Part shown: one piece after another, positions 58,406-64,000 of the stretch
Position numbering within the stretch: position 1 is the first letter of the stretch
How the letters are laid out: each line of letters opens with the position of its first letter
Source of the DNA: Burkholderia sp. MS389
GTDB taxonomy: Bacteria; Pseudomonadota; Gammaproteobacteria; Burkholderiales; Burkholderiaceae
Reading direction: 5' to 3'
Length of the DNA: 64,000 bases
NCBI RefSeq assembly: GCF_016899425.1
Contig: NZ_CP045994.1
Span: forward strand, 2,604,001-2,668,000
Notes under the pieces: model-generated
The model's input: only the letters and a program-made list of their open reading frames with translations
Told to the model about the DNA's origin: nothing
The model's database searches: none
Position numbers and translations under genes: made by a program

Positions 58406-59896
58406 ATGCTTTACCAACTGCACGAATTCCAGCGGGCGATGCTGAGCCCGCTCACGGCCTGGGCCCAGGCCGCGTCGAAGTCGTTCGCGAATCCGTCCAG
58501 CCCGTTCTCGCTGATGCCCGGCGCGCCGCGGATGGCGGCCGCCTATGAGCTGATGTATCGGCTCGGCAAGGATTACGAAAAGCCGGAATTCAACCTTCAT
58601 CAGATCGTCAAGGACGGCCACAACATCCCGATCGTCGAGCAGACGATCATCGAGAAGCCGTTCTGCCGGCTGCTGCGCTTCAAGCGCTATTCGGACGATG
58701 CCGACGCCGTCACGCAACTGAAGGACGAACCGGTCGTGCTGGTCTGCGCGCCGCTGTCGGGCCACCACTCGACGCTGCTGCGCGACACGGTGCGCACGCT
58801 GCTGCAGGATCACAAGGTCTACATCACCGACTGGATCGATGCGCGGATGGTGCCGGTCGAAGTCGGCCCGTTCCACCTGCACGACTACATCGCGTACATC
58901 CAGGAATTCATCCGTCACATCGGCGCGCGCAACCTCCACGTGATCTCGGTATGTCAGCCGACGGTGCCGGTGCTCGCGGCGATTTCGCTGATGGCGAGCC
59001 GCGGCGAGGACACGCCGCTCACGATGACGATGATGGGCGGCCCGATCGACGCGCGCCGCAGCCCGACGTCGGTGAACTCGTTGGCCACGCAACACTCGAC
59101 CGCGTGGTTCGAGAACAACGTGATCCACACGGTGCCCGCGAACTATCCGGGCGAAGGCCGCCAGGTGTATCCGGGCTTCCTGCAGCACACGGGCTTCGTC
59201 GCGATGAACCCGGAGCGCCACGCGCAATCGCACTGGGACTTCTACCAGAGCCTGCTGCGCGGCGACGAGGACGACGCCGAAGCGCACCGCCGCTTCTACG
59301 ACGAATACAACGCGGTGCTCGACATGGCCGCCGAGTATTACCTCGAGACGATCCGCGTCGTATTCCAGGAATTCCGGCTCGCGGAAGGCACGTGGGACGT
59401 CGAGGGCGAGCGCGTGCGTCCGCAGGACATCAAGCACACCGCGCTGATGACGATCGAGGGCGAACTCGACGACATCTCGGGCAGCGGCCAGACGCACGTC
59501 GCGCACGAGCTGTGCACGGGCATCCCGCAGGACGACCGCCGCAGCCTGACCGCCGAGAAGTGCGGCCACTACGGGATCTTCTCGGGCCGCCGCTGGCGCA
59601 CGATCATCTATCCGCAACTGCGCGACTTCATCCGCGAGCATGCGCCGGAGCCGAAGAACGGCGCGACGAAGTTGCCCGTCGATGCGCAGGATGCGACCGC
59701 GATCGGCGTCGTGCCGGCCGCCAAGCCGGAGCCGGAAACGGCGGTGCGCGTCACCGCCGCGAAACGCACGCGCGTGAAGGCGCCGGCCGTGACGGTCGCG
59801 CCCGCCAGGACGCCCGCCGCGAAGGCCGCGCCCGCGGCGAAACGCGCGGCAGGCAGCCCGCGCGCCAAAACCGTGCGGGCCCGCAAGGCCGCCTGA
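58406..59896 (+). CDS. phaZ: Intracellular polyhydroxybutyrate depolymerase
   Basis: A 496-residue alpha/beta-hydrolase-like depolymerase of storage granules. The nucleophile is Cys183 in HVISVCQPTVPV, with Asp355 in IEGELDD and His388 in KCGHYGIF. These positions coincide with the catalytic triad known for PhaZ1 of Ralstonia eutropha. Family similarity ends near residue 415; an 80-residue Ala/Lys/Pro-rich basic tail follows, ending AGSPRAKTVRARKAA. The ATG at 58406 follows a GGGAG site. It should release 3-hydroxybutyrate from polymer when carbon is short. Confidence 0.95.
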   Translation: MLYQLHEFQRAMLSPLTAWAQAASKSFANPSSPFSLMPGAPRMAAAYELMYRLGKDYEKPEFNLHQIVKDGHNIPIVEQTIIEKPFCRLLRFKRYSDDADAVTQLKDEPVVLVCAPLSGHHSTLLRDTVRTLLQDHKVYITDWIDARMVPVEVGPFHLHDYIAYIQEFIRHIGARNLHVISVCQPTVPVLAAISLMASRGEDTPLTMTMMGGPIDARRSPTSVNSLATQHSTAWFENNVIHTVPANYPGEGRQVYPGFLQHTGFVAMNPERHAQSHWDFYQSLLRGDEDDAEAHRRFYDEYNAVLDMAAEYYLETIRVVFQEFRLAEGTWDVEGERVRPQDIKHTALMTIEGELDDISGSGQTHVAHELCTGIPQDDRRSLTAEKCGHYGIFSGRRWRTIIYPQLRDFIREHAPEPKNGATKLPVDAQDATAIGVVPAAKPEPETAVRVTAAKRTRVKAPAVTVAPARTPAAKAAPAAKRAAGSPRAKTVRARKAA

Positions 59897-59914
59897 CGCG
59901 CCGCATCCCGACGC

Positions 59915-59956
59915 AAAAACGCCGCCGTTGCTTCGCGCAACGGCGGCGTTTTTTTA
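59915..59956 (+). terminator. Terminator of phaZ
   Basis: A 13-pair stem, AACGCCGCCGTTG against CAACGGCGGCGTT with a seven-base loop, preceded by A-run and followed by seven T. It lies about 20 bases past the phaZ stop and can also serve the convergent tetR gene. Confidence 0.93.
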
Positions 59957-60006
59957 TTCGGCCGCGGCCGCGATGGGGCGGCTCGTCGGCTCCTGCGTTC
60001 GTCGCG

Positions 60007-60639
60007 TCAGCGCCGCAGCAGATAGGCGAGCAGCACCTCGGTGTTCATTCGGACCATCTCCGCGCGCTCGTCGGTGTCGGTGAAGTCGCGGCCGAGCGTC
60101 GCGGCGAGCGTGAAGCGGTTCGACACGATGTAGTAGCCGAGCCCCGACAGCGTCACGTAGAAGCGCAGCGGATCGACGTCGCCGCGGAACAGCCCCGCCC
60201 TCTGGCCGCGCATCAGCACGTTGCCGAGCTTCGCGACGATCGGCGACATCATCTCGCGAATCCGCGTCGACTTGTGCAGATAGCGCGCTTCGTGCAGGTT
60301 CTCGTTGTTGATGAGCCGGAGCAGCTCCGGATGGTCGCGGTAGTAGTCCCACACGAAATGCGCGAGCCGCGTGACGGCTTCGACCGGCGCGACGCCGTCG
60401 AGATCCAGCACGCGCTCGGCCTCCGTCAGCGCGGAGAACGCGTGTTCGAGCACCGCCGTGAAGAGCTGCTCCTTGCTGCCGAAGTAGTAATAGAGCATGC
60501 GCTCGTTCGTTTCGGCCCGGCGCGCGATCTGATCGACGCGCGCGCCGAACAGCCCGCCATTCGCGAACTCTTCGGCTGCCGCCATCAGGATGCGGCGGCG
60601 CGTGCCTTCAGGATCTCTTTTGATTTTTGGCTGATTCAT
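60007..60639 (-). CDS. TetR-family transcriptional regulator
   Basis: A 210-residue repressor. The N-terminal helix-turn-helix (residues 14-60) reads RRRILMAAAEEFANGGLFGARVDQIARRAETNERMLYYYFGSKEQLFTAVLEHAF. The ligand domain (residues 70-210) resembles a group annotated with a TetR C-terminal domain of the RutR/CecR type. The ligand is unknown. It is divergent from rnfB and convergent with phaZ. A palindrome overlapping its own -10 suggests self-repression. Confidence 0.92.
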   Translation of the reverse strand: MNQPKIKRDPEGTRRRILMAAAEEFANGGLFGARVDQIARRAETNERMLYYYFGSKEQLFTAVLEHAFSALTEAERVLDLDGVAPVEAVTRLAHFVWDYYRDHPELLRLINNENLHEARYLHKSTRIREMMSPIVAKLGNVLMRGQRAGLFRGDVDPLRFYVTLSGLGYYIVSNRFTLAATLGRDFTDTDERAEMVRMNTEVLLAYLLRR

Positions 60640-60766
60640 GGTGGCGCTTTGCTATGTGAGCCGCTTGATTCGGACCGACACCCCACCGCCTCGGCGCCGG
60701 CCGCCCTGGAACGGGCGCGCCGCGGGCGGCCGCCCTCCTGCTGAGCCCCTGCAAAAAAGCGGTTCG

Positions 60767-60795
60767 ATTATGCGCATAGACGGCGTCCGGCGCAA
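60767..60795 (-). promoter_or_regulatory. tetR promoter with palindromic operator
   Basis: On the minus strand TTGCGC (60795-60790) and CATAAT (60772-60767) are 17 bases apart and form a plausible promoter. A perfect 10-base palindrome, TATGCGCATA (60769-60778), overlaps the -10. This is the expected place for an autorepressor site. It lies about 130 bases from the tetR start. Confidence 0.5.
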
Positions 60796-60901
60796 TGCGG
60801 GAAATCGGCGATAATCGAGCTTTGGCAAACCTTTCCGGCCGCGCCCGACGCGGTCGAGAGCCATTCGGCGCCGCTGCGCCTGTTGTCAGCCTGTCGTCAC
60901 C

Positions 60902-61813
60902 GTGACCGATTCCAAAACACTCGCGGATCGCATCGAAGATCTGCTTCCCCAGACGCAATGCACGAAGTGCGGCTATAACGGCTGCCGTCCGTACGCCGAG
61001 GCAATCGCCGCCGGCAACGCGAACTACAACCAGTGCCCGCCCGGCGGCGCCGAAGGCATCGCGCGCCTCGCGAGCCTGCTCGGCAAGCCGGTGATTCCGC
61101 TGAACCCCGTCAACGGCACCGAGCATCCGCGCGCGCTCGCGTTCATCGACGAAAACCTGTGCATCGGCTGCACGCTGTGCATGCAGGCGTGCCCGGTCGA
61201 CGCGATCGTCGGCGCGCCGAAGCAGATGCACACGATCGTCGCGTCGCTGTGCACGGGCTGCGACCTGTGCGTGCCGCCGTGCCCGGTCGACTGCATCGCG
61301 ATGCTGCCGGTGACCGGCGATCGCACGGGCTGGGACGCGTGGTCGCAGGAACAGGCCGACGCCGCGCGCGAACGCCACGACCTGCGGCTCGCGCGCCAGC
61401 GCCGCGAGCGCGAGGCCGCCGAAGCGCGCGCCGCCGCCCGCCGCGCGGCCAGCGCCGCGAAGCCGGCCGCGGAGGCATCGGCCGCGCGGCCCGGCTCGGC
61501 GGGCACGCCGGCCGCCGCACCGGCCGACGACGCCGAAGCGAAGAAACGCGCGATCATCGCCGCCGCGCTCGAACGCGCGCGCAAGAAGAAGGAAGAGCTG
61601 TCCGGGCAAGGCGCCGGGCCGAAGAACACCGAGGGCGTGAGCGCGGCCGTCCAGGCGCAGATCGACGCGGCCGAGGCGCGCCGCAAGCGGCTCGCCGAAC
61701 AGCAGGCGCAGCGCGATGCCGACGCGGCCTCGGGCAGCAACGACCCCGACAACGACGCAGGCAGCGGCGATCCGGACGACCCGGCCGTGCCGCCCGACCA
61801 GAACGCTCCATGA
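60902..61813 (+). CDS. rnfB: RnfB-like ferredoxin, solo copy
   Basis: A 303-residue iron-sulphur protein. The 4Fe-4S domain has Cys20, Cys23, Cys28 and Cys45 (CTKCGYNGC). Two ferredoxin clusters follow with [12 protein letters not shown] (87, 90, 93, 97) and [12 protein letters not shown] (117, 120, 123, 127). The N-terminal membrane helix of RnfB is missing. The C-terminal half (about 150-303) is an Ala/Arg/Glu-rich charged tail. The start is GTG. No other rnf gene is near; the stop overlaps nth (ATGA). It likely passes electrons between soluble partners. Confidence 0.92.
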   Translation: MTDSKTLADRIEDLLPQTQCTKCGYNGCRPYAEAIAAGNANYNQCPPGGAEGIARLASLLGKPVIPLNPVNGTEHPRALAFIDENLCIGCTLCMQACPVDAIVGAPKQMHTIVASLCTGCDLCVPPCPVDCIAMLPVTGDRTGWDAWSQEQADAARERHDLRLARQRREREAAEARAAARRAASAAKPAAEASAARPGSAGTPAAAPADDAEAKKRAIIAAALERARKKKEELSGQGAGPKNTEGVSAAVQAQIDAAEARRKRLAEQQAQRDADAASGSNDPDNDAGSGDPDDPAVPPDQNAP

Positions 61814-62454
61814 ACGCCAACAAACGACGCGCGATCTACGAAACGCTGCAGAGCCTCAATCCGCATCCGACCACCGAGCTCGAATACTCGACGCCGTTCG
61901 AGCTGCTGATTGCCGTAATGCTGTCCGCGCAGGCGACCGACGTGTCGGTCAACAAAGCGATGCGGAAAATGTTCCCGGTCGCGAACACCCCGCGACAAAT
62001 CGTCGCGCTCGGCGAGGAAGGCGTCACCGAGTACATCAAGACGATCGGCCTCTATCGCACCAAGGCGAAGAACGTGGTCGCGACGTGCCGGATCCTGCTC
62101 GAGCGCTACGACGGCGAAGTGCCGGCCGATCGCGAAGCGCTCGAAGGCTTGCCGGGCGTCGGCCGCAAGACCGCGAACGTCGTGCTGAACACCGCGTTCG
62201 GCCAGCCGACGATCGCGGTCGACACGCATATCTTCCGCGTCGCGAATCGCACCGGGCTCGCGCCGGGCAAGGACGTGCGGGCCGTCGAGACCGCGCTCGA
62301 GAAGTTCACGCCGAAGGAATTCCTGCAGGACGCGCATCACTGGCTGATCCTGCACGGGCGCTACGTCTGCAAGGCCCGCCGGCCCGAATGCTGGCACTGC
62401 GCGATCGAGCCGCTGTGCGAGTTCCGGCCGAAGACGCCGCCGCCCAACGAGTGA
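61810..62454 (+). CDS. nth: Endonuclease III
   Basis: A 214-residue DNA glycosylase/AP lyase that removes oxidised pyrimidines. The helix-hairpin-helix [17 protein letters not shown] contains the catalytic Lys, and the aspartate is in [14 protein letters not shown]. The 4Fe-4S cluster is bound by C-x6-C-x2-C-x5-C at the C-terminus ([17 protein letters not shown]). The ATG overlaps the rnfB stop. In E. coli, nth is the last gene after the rsx/rnf cluster, so the pair here is a trace of the same linkage. Confidence 0.97.
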   Translation: MNANKRRAIYETLQSLNPHPTTELEYSTPFELLIAVMLSAQATDVSVNKAMRKMFPVANTPRQIVALGEEGVTEYIKTIGLYRTKAKNVVATCRILLERYDGEVPADREALEGLPGVGRKTANVVLNTAFGQPTIAVDTHIFRVANRTGLAPGKDVRAVETALEKFTPKEFLQDAHHWLILHGRYVCKARRPECWHCAIEPLCEFRPKTPPPNE

Positions 62455-62557
62455 CGCGCGTCAGCCGCGACTGACGTATCCACGCATCGCACCGGCCGCT
62501 CGGGCCGCGCGCGATACCGGCCGGCGCCGTTGCGCGCCGGCGGCTTCCTCTTCCCCG

Positions 62558-63487
62558 TCATGCATTCGACGTCGCCGTCGCGTCGTCGGCGGCCGCGCCG
62601 CCCGCGCGCACGAGCGCCAGCACGGCCGCCAGGATCGCGACGCCGCCCGCCCACTGCAGCGGCGACAACGCTTCCCCGAACAGCAGCGCCGCGAGCGCGA
62701 CCGTCACGACCGGTTCGAGCGTCGACAGCATCGACGTGCGTGCGGCCCCGAGCCGCTCGAGCCCGGAAAAGAACGCGAGCATGGCCGCGACCGTCGACAC
62801 GAGCGCGATCGCGAGCATCGACGCCCAGCCGCCGGCCGTCGCGGGCCAGCGCGGCGGCGCGCCGAACGCCGCCGTTCGCATGACGGCGATCGCGACGAGC
62901 GTCGCGGTGGCCGACAAGCAGATGATCGCGGTGGTCGCGAGCGGATCGACGCCGCGCGTCGCCTTCGTGCCGCCGACGATGTACAGCGAGTAAATCACCG
63001 CGGCGGCCAGCGCGAGCGCGATTCCGAGCGGCTCGCCGTGCCCGCCGCCGACCATCAGCGCCGAGCCCGCGACGCACAGCACCAGCGCGACGGCCTTGGC
63101 ACGCGTGAGGCGCTCGCCGAGCCACCACGCGGCCAGCAGCGTGACGAACGCCGGATACAGGTACAGCAGCAGCGCGACGAGGCTCGCCTGCGCGTGCTGC
63201 AGCGCGCTGAAATAGCAGAACGACTGGCCGACGTAGCCGAGCGCGCCCATCGCCACCAGCGGCGCGAGCGCCCGCCCGCGCGGCCAGGCGACGCGGCGGT
63301 GCCGCGCGATCGCCGCGAGCACCGCGCCGCCGATCGCGAAGCGCACGATCAACAGCCCGAGCACGTCGACGCCGGCCGCATACGCATAGCGGCCGAAAAT
63401 CGCCATCGCACCGAATGCGGCGGCGGACAACGCGACGTAGAGCGCGCCCTGCAGCGCGGCGGACGAGGAGCGGACGATGGCGGTCAT
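62558..63487 (-). CDS. EamA/DMT-family transporter
   Basis: A 309-residue inner-membrane protein with ten hydrophobic helices in two repeats, the EamA (drug/metabolite transporter) plan. Repeat one opens ALYVALSAAAFGAMAIFGRYAYAAGV, and repeat two ends TLEPVVTVALAALLFGEALSPLQWAGGVAILAAVL. Substrate unknown; members of this group export amino acids or metabolites. The start at 63487 (MTAIVRSSSAALQGAL) fits the length. Confidence 0.9.
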   Translation of the reverse strand: MTAIVRSSSAALQGALYVALSAAAFGAMAIFGRYAYAAGVDVLGLLIVRFAIGGAVLAAIARHRRVAWPRGRALAPLVAMGALGYVGQSFCYFSALQHAQASLVALLLYLYPAFVTLLAAWWLGERLTRAKAVALVLCVAGSALMVGGGHGEPLGIALALAAAVIYSLYIVGGTKATRGVDPLATTAIICLSATATLVAIAVMRTAAFGAPPRWPATAGGWASMLAIALVSTVAAMLAFFSGLERLGAARTSMLSTLEPVVTVALAALLFGEALSPLQWAGGVAILAAVLALVRAGGAAADDATATSNA

Positions 63488-63668
63488 GATGAAAGATGAA
63501 AGCGGGCGAGCAACGCGCCGTGACGGGAATCGTCGGAGTGTAGCGGCGCGGCGGCGGCGAGCCTAGCCCGCGCTTACCCGTTGCGCGACGGGCGGCCGTA
63601 ACACCCGCCCCGCCGCCCGCCTCCAGCCGCCCTGGTGGCCACCGCCAGCGCCGTCGGCCGCGCCGGCG

Positions 63669-63674
63669 TACAAT
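63669..63674 (+). promoter_or_regulatory. Candidate -10 element (TACAAT) for the DUF1841 gene
   Basis: TACAAT lies 45 bases before the start used for the DUF1841 gene and 12 bases before an in-frame upstream ATG (63687). No clear -35. Confidence 0.35.
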
Positions 63675-63719
63675 GCGCAACGCGGCATGACGCCGCCCGA
63701 ATCACGACGTTTCCCCACC

Positions 63720-64000
63720 ATGTTCAATCCAAGCCGCGACGACGTGCGTCGCTTTTTCACCGAGACCTGGCGCAAGCAGCGCGCAGGCGAGATCCTGACG
63801 CCGCTGGAAGCGATCGCGGCCGACTGGATCGTCGAGCATCCCGAATACCACGACGAACTGGCCGACGCCGACGGCGCGGCCGCGCGCAACTACACGCCCG
63901 AGGAAGGCCGGACGAACCCGTTCCTGCACCTGTCGATGCACCTCGCGATCAGCGAGCAGCTGTCGATCGACCAGCCGCCCGGGATCCGCGCCGCGCACGA
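63720..64000 (+). CDS. DUF1841 family protein, 5' part
   Basis: The first 93 codons of a gene that runs off the window. MFNPSRDDVRRFFTETWRKQRAGEILTPLEAIAADWIVEHPEYH opens the DUF1841 family, and NPFLHLSMHLAISEQLSIDQPPGIR is its conserved core. Family members are about 140-150 residues, so about a third is missing. Function unknown. No Shine-Dalgarno sequence is seen; an in-frame ATG at 63687 would add 11 residues (MTPPESRRFPT). Confidence 0.9.
   Translation, partial: MFNPSRDDVRRFFTETWRKQRAGEILTPLEAIAADWIVEHPEYHDELADADGAAARNYTPEEGRTNPFLHLSMHLAISEQLSIDQPPGIRAAH

Overview
The window looks like part of the main chromosome of a Burkholderia species, most likely the B. cepacia complex. The DNA is very GC-rich. 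The gene families and their order (kdp with kdpDE in the same run, upp-yebC-purD-hemF-nadD-rsfS-rlmH-maf-rng, an msbA/waaL core-LPS locus, an intracellular PhaZ depolymerase with a Cys-Asp-His triad, two-glycosyltransferase-9 core genes) fit beta-proteobacteria. The species is inferred from protein recognition only; no search was run. Most of the window is housekeeping. I see no tRNA, rRNA, CRISPR array, insertion sequence, integrase or phage gene.

Layout. 0-6.2 kb, mostly minus strand: DUF924, an AlaX-type tRNA-editing protein, a group II truncated haemoglobin, an FtsX-like ABC permease, a DUF4126 membrane protein, the guanidinium exporter gene sugE behind a two-hairpin guanidine-II riboswitch, and a DUF333 secreted protein. 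6.3-14.8 kb, minus strand: a complete potassium-scavenging kdp operon. It starts with a 35-codon ORF in front of kdpF, then kdpF, A, B, C and the sensor/regulator pair kdpD/kdpE, with a KdpE-like operator upstream. 15-19 kb: a quinone oxidoreductase, a lower-GC insert with two orphan immunity-like genes, mgsA and a divergent SDR. 19-27 kb, plus strand: upp, yebC, purD, then hemF-nadD-rsfS-rlmH-maf-rng.

27-32 kb: a small lower-GC insert with a DUF1493 gene, yggL, a probably broken lipoprotein gene, a PRC-barrel lipoprotein coupled to an MFS transporter, a FUSC-type protein and an RcnB-like protein. 32-39.6 kb: core-LPS and O-antigen assembly and export (msbA, two GT2 enzymes, waaL, two GT9 enzymes). 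39.9-50.3 kb: dnaE, trhO, gluQ, rhlE, an MliC-like protein, a small lipoprotein, purT and a META-domain lipoprotein. 50.5-64 kb: a long ftsK, a secreted lactonase, a GH15 enzyme, phaZ with a basic Ala/Lys tail and a 13-bp inverted repeat around its promoter, a TetR regulator, a solo rnfB joined to nth, an EamA transporter, and a DUF1841 gene cut by the window edge.

The points most worth a second look are the guanidine-II riboswitch, the extra small membrane ORF heading the kdp operon, the phaZ operator-like repeat and tail, the immunity-gene insert, possible leaderless starts of dnaE and hemF, an SDR without the usual Tyr/Lys pair, and rnfB beside nth without the rest of the Rnf complex. I did not find a clear wholly new multi-gene system.
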